From contig CALBGD010000033.1 of NCBI GenBank assembly GCA_937893735.1, positions 1 to 14,479 of the forward strand: 14,479 bases of DNA, written 5' to 3'. The notes under the pieces are model-generated. The model did no database searches, had not been told where the DNA came from, and was given only the letters and a program-made list of their open reading frames with translations. The DNA is from an uncultured Clostridia bacterium. GTDB lineage: Bacteria; Bacillota; Clostridia; Oscillospirales; Ruminococcaceae. How positions within the stretch are numbered: the first letter of the stretch is position 1; each line of letters begins with the position of its first letter. Shown here piece by piece: positions 7,794 to 14,479 of the stretch. The position numbers and the translations under genes are program-made.

Positions 7794-7829
7794 ATCCCGG
7801 CACTGCTGATTCAGTGCCGGGATATTTTT
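7794..7829. terminator. Rho-independent terminator after the isomerase-family gene
   Basis: A perfect 12-bp stem has arms ATCCCGGCACTG (7794-7805) and CAGTGCCGGGAT (7812-7823) and a 6-nt loop, followed by ATTTTT. On the minus strand the stem is followed by TTTTAATG, so it may also stop transcripts of the convergent phosphodiesterase gene, whose stop is at 7869. Confidence 0.9.
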
Positions 7830-7868
7830 GTATACGAAAAATCGGAAGCCGATTGACTGCCGATAAAC

Positions 7869-9533
7869 TTATTCCTTATTTACAGCTTTAAGCTGCTTAT
7901 CGAATTCCTCCTGAGTTACCGGCTTTGAATAAAAGAAGCCCTGTGCGGCGTCACACCCGCATTCGCTCAGGAATTTTGCCTGCTCCTTTGTCTCAACGCC
8001 CTCTGCGATGATATCAAGCCCGATATCCTGCGACATTGAGATGGTATGCGAGATTATCTTCCTGCCGCGGCTGCTCTCCATAAACTCTGAAAGGAATTCG
8101 CGGTCTATTTTGAGCACGTCAAACTGCGTGGTTTTCAGCATATTCAGCGAGGAGTAACCGGAGCCGAAATCGTCCATCAGCATTGTGAAACCAGCTTCTT
8201 TCAGGCGGCTGACCACATCGCTCACGCCCTCGGCGTCCGTGGATTCGGTTATTTCAAGCTCCAGATAATGTATCGGGATATCGTATTTCTTCACAAGATG
8301 GGTAAGCTCTCCCACCACATCGAATGTGTGTATGTACTCCCGCGAGATATTCACGGAAATAGGCACCGGAGTTATTCCGCTGTCTATCCAGCCGCGTATC
8401 TTCTTGCAGGCACTGTCCCAGATTATCTGGTCGAGCTTCAGGATAAATCCGTTCTGCTCGAATATCGGAACGAATTCCGCAGGGGATATCATTCCCTTCT
8501 GCGGGTGTATCCATCGGGCGAGCGCCTCGGCTCCGATGATCTTTCCCGTCGAAATGCTGTACTTCGGCTGGAGATACATCACGAACTGATTGTCGAGAAG
8601 CGCATTCTTCATGTCGTCCTCGATTGTCTGCTTTCTATGGAGCTCGTTCTTCATTCTTCCGTTAAAGAAGCCGATATTGTTCAGCGCATTGCCCTTTATT
8701 GAGCGCCGTGCAATGGTCGCGTTATCGCCGTGCCTTCGTGTGTGCAGTCCCCTGTCCTCGGCTATCGCAACGCCGAATATCAGCCGGTAGTCCATATCCT
8801 TGAAGCCGGTCAGCAGGCTCTCTATCTTGTGGATAAAGTCCATCAGAGCCTTATCGTTTTCGTAAGTCGTCACCAGCATGAAAACATCAGAAGTCAGCCG
8901 GCAGAACGGCTGCTCCTCGTTGCAGAGAAGCGCAAGTGATGTGCTGAGATATGACAGCAGCTCGTCGCCCCGCTCGACTCCGTATTTCTCGTTTATGAGC
9001 TTGAATCGCTCTACATCAAACTGGATAAAAGCGATCTCCTCGTTCTTGTGACGCGCCATCATTGCGGCAACTGCATCGTCGAATATCTTGGGTGACTGTT
9101 CGGACGAAAATTCCTTGAGCACCCTGCGCTCGAAAAGCTCTTTCTTGGAATAGGGACGTATCGTTCCGTGGACTGCCGTTATCTTTCCGGCGTCGTCCCG
9201 GAGAAAATGCGCATAAAAACCGCAGTCCGAGTATTCCTCGTCCGGCGCGAACTTCATGTTTATCTCAACGCTGAGGCTGTTGCGGTCTATCCCGGAGATA
9301 ACTCCCTCCTCAATGCGCGAGGAAAATACATTGAATGCCGGCATACTTTCGGGGTCGATAAGACCGCTTTCCCTCAGAAAATCAAGCGGGTCCTCCTTTA
9401 CATCGTCGAAAAGCGGACAGCCGACAGTCACGACTGTGCCGGTATTGCAGTCCCACAGGAAATGCAGCGAGTGCTTATCCCTGTCCAGCATACTGACAAA
9501 CAGTCTGACGTCCTTCTCGGAAACCTTGCACAT
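7869..9533 (-). CDS. Cytosolic c-di-GMP phosphodiesterase (PAS-like, degenerate GGDEF, EAL)
   Basis: A 554-aa protein with no signal peptide or membrane segment. Residues 1-130 look like a PAS-type sensory domain, and 165-290 are a GGDEF domain (FKLINEKYGVERGDELL at 177-193). Its active-site motif is replaced by TSDVF (214-218), so it should not make c-di-GMP. Residues 315-550 are an EAL domain with all catalytic residues: E336 (EALAR), N395, E427, D454/D455 (DDFGSGYSSL), K475, E511 (EGVET) and Q531 (QGFFYSKP). It is therefore predicted to hydrolyse c-di-GMP to pGpG, with the GGDEF domain perhaps acting as a GTP-binding regulator. The start at 9533 has only a weak site (GGTGG); the nearest upstream ATG on this strand runs into a stop. 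It has its own promoter. The target process is unknown, and no motility or polysaccharide genes are adjacent. Confidence 0.9.
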   Translation of the reverse strand: MCKVSEKDVRLFVSMLDRDKHSLHFLWDCNTGTVVTVGCPLFDDVKEDPLDFLRESGLIDPESMPAFNVFSSRIEEGVISGIDRNSLSVEINMKFAPDEEYSDCGFYAHFLRDDAGKITAVHGTIRPYSKKELFERRVLKEFSSEQSPKIFDDAVAAMMARHKNEEIAFIQFDVERFKLINEKYGVERGDELLSYLSTSLALLCNEEQPFCRLTSDVFMLVTTYENDKALMDFIHKIESLLTGFKDMDYRLIFGVAIAEDRGLHTRRHGDNATIARRSIKGNALNNIGFFNGRMKNELHRKQTIEDDMKNALLDNQFVMYLQPKYSISTGKIIGAEALARWIHPQKGMISPAEFVPIFEQNGFILKLDQIIWDSACKKIRGWIDSGITPVPISVNISREYIHTFDVVGELTHLVKKYDIPIHYLELEITESTDAEGVSDVVSRLKEAGFTMLMDDFGSGYSSLNMLKTTQFDVLKIDREFLSEFMESSRGRKIISHTISMSQDIGLDIIAEGVETKEQAKFLSECGCDAAQGFFYSKPVTQEEFDKQLKAVNKE

Positions 9534-9586
9534 TTTTTACACCACCATTCCAGCTAATATTTTATTATACAAATTCTGTTTATACA

Positions 9587-9615
9587 ATTATAACACTTCT
9601 TTAATAAAAAATCAA
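9587..9615 (-). promoter_or_regulatory. Predicted sigma-A promoter of the EAL-domain gene
   Basis: On the minus strand, TTGATT (9610-9615) and a perfect TATAAT (9587-9592) are separated by 17 nt. The 123-nt gap between recO and this gene is very A/T-rich and shows no clear terminator hairpin, so read-through from the recO operon is possible as well. A second TATAAT at 9564-9569 lacks a -35. Confidence 0.65.
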
Positions 9616-9656
9616 TAGATTTTGTTAAAAATGCAATAGACAATTCGACACAAGAG

Positions 9657-10427
9657 TTAATTATTCCCTAAAGGCTGACGAATAGCCTTGAAGTAGTCCA
9701 GCGCCGTGAAAGTCCTCTCGGTGCGGGCGAGAAAATAGTTCTCGGTCACGCGCTCCATCAGTGCCGCTCCCCCGTCGGATATCGCAAACCTGAACGCGCG
9801 GTTAAGCGGGGCGTAAACGATGTTCTGCATTGCAGAGAACACCTCCGGGGTGAGAGCGTAGTACCTCCCGCTGTAGCTCCTGTCGAAGCAGTCCCCGCAG
9901 AAAAGCTCTCCGCTGTCCGGCAGGAAGAACATCTCGGAATGCTCCGGAGCGCCGCAGTTGCAGCAGCCGCGCAGGTCCGGGCGGTAGCCCAGCATACATG
10001 AGAACCTCAGCTCGAACGCAGATTTCACGCAGGAAAGCCGCGCCTCTGTCCGGGCGGTCTCAGCCTCGTAGAGGGCTATCGCGAAGAACCTCACAAGGCT
10101 GTCCTGCTCCTGTTCCTGCGGGGTGCAGAACTTCACCGCCTGAGCAAAATAGGAGCCCAGCGACAGCTTCACGATGTCGCTTCCGAGGTCGTGGAAGCTC
10201 CGCTTCGGCTTCGCGGAATTCACGGAGTAGCGCTCTTTCGTCTTGTTAAGGCAGAAAGTGGAATAGGAAAACAGCCCGCATGAACCTAACAGCGAGCTGT
10301 TCAGCTTTTTTACGCCGTGGGCGGTGGCTTCGACTATCCCCTGTTCGTCCGTGAGGATATCCAGAAAACAGCTGTTTTCGCCGATTTCACGCCGCCCGAC
10401 GACAATACCATCATAAGTGAAGAGCAT
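9657..10427 (-). CDS. recO: DNA repair/recombination mediator RecO
   Basis: RecO helps load RecA on SSB-coated single-stranded DNA in the RecFOR pathway and anneals strands. The product is 256 aa, a normal length. The N-terminal OB fold begins MLFTYDGIVVGRREIGENS and contains the typical TDEQGIVEATAHGVKK. The C-terminal helical domain carries a CxxC...CxxC zinc site (C155, C158, C177, C180). The ATG at 10425-10427 overlaps the era stop by one base (TGATG), which implies translational coupling; GAGGG inside the end of era serves as the ribosome site. The frame stays open for 30 codons upstream, but that stretch lies within era and is not RecO-like. Confidence 0.94.
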   Translation of the reverse strand: MLFTYDGIVVGRREIGENSCFLDILTDEQGIVEATAHGVKKLNSSLLGSCGLFSYSTFCLNKTKERYSVNSAKPKRSFHDLGSDIVKLSLGSYFAQAVKFCTPQEQEQDSLVRFFAIALYEAETARTEARLSCVKSAFELRFSCMLGYRPDLRGCCNCGAPEHSEMFFLPDSGELFCGDCFDRSYSGRYYALTPEVFSAMQNIVYAPLNRAFRFAISDGGAALMERVTENYFLARTERTFTALDYFKAIRQPLGNN

Positions 10428-11341
10428 CAGAGCTCGCCCTCTTCCTCGCTGTACATTCCGAGGTCGGAGATAACGCGCTCGCGGTTGCGCCAGTCCTCCT
10501 TGACCTTTACGAAGCACTGGAGGTTCACTTTCGCACCGAGCAGGTCCTCCATATCCTCGCGCGCCATGGAGGCTATCTTCTTGAGCTTCTCGCCGCCCTT
10601 GCCGATTATCATGCCCTTGTGGCTGTCCTTCTCGCAGATGATAACGACGCTTATGTCGATTATCTCGGTGTCGCCCTTCATGCGTGTCTTGAATTTCTCC
10701 ACGTCAACGGCGGTGCCGTGGGGAATCTCCTCCTGCATAACGCGGAGTATCTTCTCGCGCACTATCTCGGAGCACATGAAGCGCTCTGTGCGGTCGGTGG
10801 CGATATCGTCCGGGAAGAAATGCTCGCCCTCCACCGCGAAGCGCTCCAGCACCGGCATTATCTGGTCGGTGTTTATGCGGTTCTTCACGGAGATCGGGAT
10901 TATCTCCTCGAAATCGTAAAGCTCGGAATACTGCTGAATTATCTTCAGGATATCGCTCTTGTCCTTGAGCAGGTCAACCTTGTTCAGCAGGAGCACCACC
11001 GCCGTCCCGTGGGAGGCAAAGCTGCGGATCAGGTCCTGCTCGATGGAGGATATCTTCTTCGTTACGTCCGCCATGAGAATCGCGCAGTCCACATCGTCAA
11101 CGCTCCTGCGGATAGACTTCACCATGTGCTCGGAAAGCTTGGTCTTGGGTCTGTGCATTCCCGGGGTGTCGATAAAGACATACTGCGTGTCGCCATTTGT
11201 CAATACTCCGTTTATGCGGTTGCGCGTGGTCTGCGGCTTCTCGCTGACAATGGATATCTTCTCGCCCACAAGCAGGTTTGTCAGTGAGGACTTCCCTGCG
11301 TTGGCGCGGCCCGTTATTGCAATGAATGCGTTCTTTGTCAT
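10427..11341 (-). CDS. era: GTPase Era, 30S ribosome assembly factor
   Basis: Era is an essential GTPase that binds the 3' end of 16S rRNA during 30S maturation. The product is 304 aa, typical. G1 is GRANAGKS (11-18; most Era proteins have GRPNVGKS, but the GxxxxGKS consensus is kept). G2 lies in TTRNRI, G3 is DTPG (58-61), G4 is NKVD (120-123) and G5 is near SVKN (151-154). The C-terminal KH RNA-binding domain has IIGKGGEKLKKIASMARED with the GxxG loop at 247-250. The start ATG at 11341 is one base after the trmD stop, and the one-base overlap with recO continues the tightly coupled operon. Era with recO is a common Firmicutes neighbourhood; direct linkage to trmD is less common. Confidence 0.96.
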   Translation of the reverse strand: MTKNAFIAITGRANAGKSSLTNLLVGEKISIVSEKPQTTRNRINGVLTNGDTQYVFIDTPGMHRPKTKLSEHMVKSIRRSVDDVDCAILMADVTKKISSIEQDLIRSFASHGTAVVLLLNKVDLLKDKSDILKIIQQYSELYDFEEIIPISVKNRINTDQIMPVLERFAVEGEHFFPDDIATDRTERFMCSEIVREKILRVMQEEIPHGTAVDVEKFKTRMKGDTEIIDISVVIICEKDSHKGMIIGKGGEKLKKIASMAREDMEDLLGAKVNLQCFVKVKEDWRNRERVISDLGMYSEEEGEL

Positions 11342-11342
11342 T

Positions 11343-12437
11343 TTATTTACCCTTGTACTCTAATCGGAATTCCTCGCAGATCACCGGATCGTCTCCGTTC
11401 AAGGAATCACGATATTCTCTGAACCAGTCTATGAAATCATCGTCCGCGCTGATTTTACGCACCTGTCCGATATTTTCGCCGTCATACTCCACCACATAAG
11501 CCCTGATGATTTTCAGCACGCACTTAGGGATACCGTCCCAGTCGGTGATGATGTAATACCCGCCGATTTCCGGGAGCTCGTCGTCTTCGCAGCGATATGC
11601 AATGGAGCGCTTCTTTCCCCGGAGAATGAGCTTCAGCTCCATGTTGACCTCTTCTTCGGTTCTCGCCAAAGTTCGTATTCCGGAATACTGCGCGTCCTCC
11701 GGCAGTCCCTTTGCTTCAAGGAATCTGCCCCAGAAATCCCGGACAGCCGCGTTTATATAAGCCCTGTGCATATCCGGGCGCTTGCGTCTGGTCACTCTCA
11801 GAGCCTCGCGGTTCTGCCATTCGGCGACGGTCTTGTGGTCTCCGGTGAGGAGCGTCTCCGGGACTTTCCTGCCGCGCCACTCCTCCGGGCGGGTGAACTG
11901 AGGGTACTCCAGAAGCCCGTTGTAGTGGCTCTCGATGCTGTAAGCGTCCTCGTTGGGGAGCACGCCGGGCTGTAATCTCGCCACTGCGTCCGCAACGACA
12001 AGCGCCGGAAGCTCGCCGCCGGTCAGGACATAGTTCCCTATCGAGATCTCCTCGCACTCCAGCTCGTCAAGCACGCGCTGGTCTATGCCCTCGTAGTGCC
12101 CGCACAGCAGAATGAGCCACGGCTCCTGCGCGAGCTCCTGCACCTTTTCCTGCGTGAGGGTCTCGCCCTGCGGGGACATATAGATTATGCGTGGCTTGCC
12201 CTCATGCTGAGCCCTTATAGCCGAAATGCAGTCGTACACCGGCTGAGCCTGCATGACCATTCCCGTGCCGCCGCCGTAGGGCTTGTCGTCCACGCGGCGG
12301 TGCTTGTTCTCGGTGTACTCACGGATATCGTGGGAATATATCTCGATATGCCCGTTCTTTATGCCGCGCCCGATTATGCTCTCATGGATAACGCTGTCGC
12401 ACATATCCGTGAACAGCGTGGCAATGTCTATTCTCAT
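11343..12437 (-). CDS. trmD: tRNA (guanine-N1)-methyltransferase TrmD fused to a C-terminal ASCH-like domain
   Basis: TrmD methylates N1 of G37 in tRNAs using S-adenosylmethionine, preventing +1 frameshifts. This product is 364 aa against the usual 240-250. Residues 1 to about 230 hold the trefoil-knot SPOUT enzyme: KPYGGGTGM (52-60), SPQG (88-91), CGHYEGID (112-119), EISIGNYVLTGGELPAL (130-146), R154 and GLLEYPQFTRP (174-184). The catalytic Asp of the family (Asp169 in H. influenzae numbering) aligns with E169 here. Residues about 233-364 do not belong to TrmD and read as a full ASCH domain: DFWGRFLEAKGL, then GKKRSIAY, LPEIGGYYIITDWDGIPKCV and a final VICEEFRLEYKG. The ATG overlaps the rimM stop by 4 nt (ATGA). 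TrmD identity is certain; the ASCH call is from pattern recognition. Confidence 0.93.
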   Translation of the reverse strand: MRIDIATLFTDMCDSVIHESIIGRGIKNGHIEIYSHDIREYTENKHRRVDDKPYGGGTGMVMQAQPVYDCISAIRAQHEGKPRIIYMSPQGETLTQEKVQELAQEPWLILLCGHYEGIDQRVLDELECEEISIGNYVLTGGELPALVVADAVARLQPGVLPNEDAYSIESHYNGLLEYPQFTRPEEWRGRKVPETLLTGDHKTVAEWQNREALRVTRRKRPDMHRAYINAAVRDFWGRFLEAKGLPEDAQYSGIRTLARTEEEVNMELKLILRGKKRSIAYRCEDDELPEIGGYYIITDWDGIPKCVLKIIRAYVVEYDGENIGQVRKISADDDFIDWFREYRDSLNGDDPVICEEFRLEYKGK

Positions 12438-12961
12438 TCGCCGTCCTCGTCCGCGTCGTCGAAAAGTCCGGGAAGCGGACGGATTATCATCTCGCCTGCG
12501 TCGATGTCGGTCTTTAACACTACCTCGTCAATGCAGGGGAAAAGCAGCTCGCTGCCGTCTTCTTTCCTGATGGAATACACGTCGCTGGCTCCGTTCTGGT
12601 ACACGTCGGTTATCTTGCCGTAGACAGCGCCGGTGTCCGCGTCCTTTACGGTCAGCCCGATTATGTCCTGAATGAAGTACAGCCCCTCTTCAAGCTCCGC
12701 GTCGTCGCGGTCGAGATAGAGCAGCTTCCCGATAAGCGGCTGAGCCTGCTCTATTTTGTCTATTCCCTCGAACTTCATTACGACAACGTTCTTGTGCGGG
12801 AATGCCCGGGTGACGTTCACCGCCGTTTTCCCTTTGTCGAGATACAGCGTGTCGAAATCGCACAGGACCTCGGCGCTGTCGCAGTAATACTGCACGCGCA
12901 CCTCGCCGCGTATTCCCTGAGTCGCGACTATCTTTCCTATTTCAAGAAACTGTTTTTTCAT
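12434..12961 (-). CDS. rimM: Ribosome maturation factor RimM
   Basis: RimM binds ribosomal protein S19 and the 30S head during small-subunit maturation. At 175 aa it is normal in size. The N-terminal domain starts with IGKIVATQGIRGEVRV (8-23), the family signature with Gln in place of the frequent His. The C-terminal PRC-barrel begins near LIGLTVKDADTGAVYGKI and ends in IIRPLPGLFD. I choose ATG 12961, preceded by GAGGA at 8-nt spacing and 8 nt after hisS. A GTG four codons earlier (12973) overlaps the hisS stop and lies on the ribosome site. The stop overlaps the trmD start (ATGA). The rimM-trmD pair is widely conserved, but the usual rpsP before and rplS after are absent here. Confidence 0.94.
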   Translation of the reverse strand: MKKQFLEIGKIVATQGIRGEVRVQYYCDSAEVLCDFDTLYLDKGKTAVNVTRAFPHKNVVVMKFEGIDKIEQAQPLIGKLLYLDRDDAELEEGLYFIQDIIGLTVKDADTGAVYGKITDVYQNGASDVYSIRKEDGSELLFPCIDEVVLKTDIDAGEMIIRPLPGLFDDADEDGE

Positions 12962-12969
12962 CGTGTTCC

Positions 12970-14196
12970 TCACAGACCTATCTTGATTATCTCGTCAAAG
13001 CCCTGCTGCTTCGCCTTTGAGTAAGCCTTGTCCGCTTTCTTGCGGTTGGCCGCGGCGATGAGCGTTACATCGCTGTCCGCCTGTAACTCATCGGATTTCG
13101 CGATGGCCTCCAGAATAGCCTCCGGGCTGTGGAGTATCGCAGTTTTCTTTCTGCTTCCCGCAAGCTGGATATTGTTCTCGGTGACGATAGAGAAGATACG
13201 CTCAAAGCCGATGGAGAAGCCGACTGCCGGGACCGTATCCCCCGTGAATCTGCCTATGAGATTATCGTAGCGCCCGCCGCCTGCGACGGTTCCGCCGAAC
13301 TGCTTGCTTGCCACCTCGAAAACTGTTCCGGTGTAGTAGCCCTGACCTCTTACAAGGGACGGATCGAACTCAACGGTGTAGCCGTCCGAGAGCTTGTCCG
13401 CAGTTTCGATTATCGTGCGGAGCTGCTCCAGCGTTTCCTTTGCGTCCTCGGAGCAGTACTGCGCCATGTCGTCCAGCGTGAGCTTTCCCTTGGCGAGAAG
13501 CCCGGAGAGCGCTTCCACGGCGGCTTCCGGCATTCCCTTTTCGCGGAGCTCGTTCGCTACTCCCTCCGCGCCTATCTTGTCCAGCTTGTCGAAGCTTACA
13601 GAAACAGTGTCAAGAGCATCCTCCGGGAAGCCCATGGTCAGCAGTGAGTTTCTCAGTACACGGCGATCGTTCACGCGCACGGTGAACTCGCCTATTCCTA
13701 TCTTTGAGAGCGCCTTTGCGGTCACGGAGATAAGCTCGATCTCACAGCACCATGAATCCGAGCCGAGAATGTCGATATCGCACTGCACGAACTCGCGCAG
13801 TCTGCCGCGCTGGGGTCTCTCCGCGCGGTAAACCTTGTCTATCTGAATGCACTTGAACGGCGATGGCAGGCTGTTGCGGTTGTTTGCATAGTAGCGGGAA
13901 AGCGGCAGGGTCAGGTCATAGCGCAGACCGAGGTCGCACAGCTCCTTTTCGTCCACCGGGGACTTCGCGAGAGCTTCCGCCAGCTTGTCGCCGCGCTTCA
14001 TTATGCGGAAAATGAGGTTCAGGTTGTCGCCGCCATCGCTCTTGTCGAGGTTCTCGGCGCTCTCGATTGCCGGGGTGTATATGCGGGTGAATCCGCTTGC
14101 GGTGTAGGTGTCAAGAATGATGTTCATAAGGCGGTCGCGCTGTGCGGCTGCCTCCGGTAAATACTCCTGCATACCCTTCTGAGGCTTTATGTTCAT
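12970..14196 (-). CDS. hisS: Histidine-tRNA ligase (HisRS), compact C-terminal domain
   Basis: This class II synthetase, 408 aa, is predicted to charge tRNA-His. Motif 2 is RAERPQRGRLREF (124-136) followed by QCDIDILGS, the histidine A loop is LVRGQGYYTGTVFE (281-294), the histidine B loop is AGGGRYD (305-311) and motif 3 is AVGFSIGFERI (324-334). The Bacillus type instead reads RYERPQAGRYRQFHQ and VRGLDYY. This one resembles the QCD-type HisRS of Bacteroidetes, archaea and eukaryotes. After motif 3 only about 70 residues remain, against about 95-110 usually. The anticodon-binding domain keeps the KKADKAYSKAKQQGFDEIIKIG helix-strand but lacks the final helix. ATG 14196 follows AAGGAAA. It may be the sole HisRS or a second copy. 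Confidence 0.88.
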   Translation of the reverse strand: MNIKPQKGMQEYLPEAAAQRDRLMNIILDTYTASGFTRIYTPAIESAENLDKSDGGDNLNLIFRIMKRGDKLAEALAKSPVDEKELCDLGLRYDLTLPLSRYYANNRNSLPSPFKCIQIDKVYRAERPQRGRLREFVQCDIDILGSDSWCCEIELISVTAKALSKIGIGEFTVRVNDRRVLRNSLLTMGFPEDALDTVSVSFDKLDKIGAEGVANELREKGMPEAAVEALSGLLAKGKLTLDDMAQYCSEDAKETLEQLRTIIETADKLSDGYTVEFDPSLVRGQGYYTGTVFEVASKQFGGTVAGGGRYDNLIGRFTGDTVPAVGFSIGFERIFSIVTENNIQLAGSRKKTAILHSPEAILEAIAKSDELQADSDVTLIAAANRKKADKAYSKAKQQGFDEIIKIGL

Positions 14197-14214
14197 GTTT
14201 GTGTTTCCTTTCGT

Positions 14215-14479
14215 TTATAGATACTGGATAAATCCGGTCTTTTCCGTTCTGTCATAGCCTGCGCGCTCATAGAAATTCAGCGTGCTCGGGAGCTTCGAGC
14301 CGGTCATGAGAATGAGCCGGTAGCAGTTCTCGCGCTCCGCTATCTCCTTTGCGTACTCAAGGCAGGCTGTCGCTAATCCTCGTCCCCGGTAGTCCGGGTG
14401 AGTGACGACATTTTCGACCCATGCGTACGGACGCGGGCCGTGGGTGAGGTTCGGGACGATAACGCAGGTGACGGTCGAC
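14215..14479 (-). CDS. GNAT family N-acetyltransferase (5' partial)
   Basis: The C-terminal 87 codons of a GNAT acetyltransferase are open to the window edge, and the start lies beyond 14479. The acetyl-CoA pyrophosphate loop is VVTHPDYRGRGLATACLEYA (R-G-R-G-L-A matches the Q/RxxGxG/A motif). Conserved motif B follows in the fragment, with RLILMTGSKLPSTLNFYERAGYD close to the end and TGFIQYL last. The substrate cannot be told from this part. The stop is 18 nt before the hisS ATG, with AAGGAAA between them, so it is probably the first visible gene of the hisS-rimM-trmD-era-recO operon. Confidence 0.85.
   Translation of the reverse strand, partial: STVTCVIVPNLTHGPRPYAWVENVVTHPDYRGRGLATACLEYAKEIAERENCYRLILMTGSKLPSTLNFYERAGYDRTEKTGFIQYL

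Noticed and set aside
9564..9569. Second TATAAT upstream of the EAL gene as another promoter.
   Set aside because: No -35-like hexamer sits 16-18 nt upstream; the region is generally A/T-rich.
10619..11287. 222-codon plus-strand frame opposite era.
   Set aside because: The mirror of conserved Era codons; Leu/His/Val-rich with no domain, and era is clearly intact on the other strand.
12962..12973. GTG at 12973 as an upstream start for rimM.
   Set aside because: It overlaps the hisS stop and the codons after it form the Shine-Dalgarno (GAGGA) of the ATG at 12961, which begins the RimM-like sequence.

Overview
The window is a gene-dense stretch of a moderately GC-rich chromosome, most likely from an anaerobic gut Firmicute of the Ruminococcus/Oscillospiraceae type. 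The evidence is the Gram-positive style GGAGG ribosome sites, sigma-A-like promoters, the pst-phoU-phoP-phoR arrangement, and Clostridia-like protein sequences. No rRNA, tRNA, CRISPR array, insertion sequence or phage gene was seen. The longest stretch without a gene is about 215 bases.

Layout. Bases 1-4600 (+ strand) are a phosphate-uptake and phosphate-sensing block: the end of pstA, then pstB, phoU, a PhoB/PhoP-type response regulator and a PhoR-type histidine kinase, closed by a strong terminator. A MATE efflux pump (4639-6081, -) converges on that terminator. It shares a 215-base divergent promoter region with an orphan, apparently highly expressed L-fucose/arabinose isomerase-family gene (6297-7775, +), which ends in its own terminator. 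A cytosolic c-di-GMP phosphodiesterase (PAS, degenerate GGDEF, intact EAL; 7869-9533, -) has its own promoter. Bases 9657-14479 (-) are a tight translation/RNA-maintenance operon: a GNAT acetyltransferase (partial), hisS, rimM, trmD, era, recO. Its genes are separated by 18 nt or less or overlap.

How the genes work together. PstA and PstB are parts of the high-affinity phosphate importer. PhoU links transporter state to the PhoR kinase, and PhoR phosphorylates the response regulator. In the second operon HisRS charges tRNA-His, RimM and Era mature the 30S subunit, TrmD methylates G37 of tRNA, and RecO serves recombinational repair.

Main oddities. (1) TrmD carries a C-terminal extension of about 130 residues that reads as a complete ASCH (PUA-like RNA-binding) domain, so this looks like a TrmD-ASCH fusion. 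(2) Codon use changes abruptly inside pstB near 1310-1350: no in-frame ATA isoleucine codons before it, many after. This points to either a recombination junction or an assembly chimera. (3) Just past that junction lies a well-spaced promoter-like sequence inside pstB that could drive phoU-phoP-phoR separately. (4) The HisRS is of the non-Bacillus motif type and has an abbreviated anticodon-binding domain. The TrmD-ASCH fusion is the best candidate for something undescribed.
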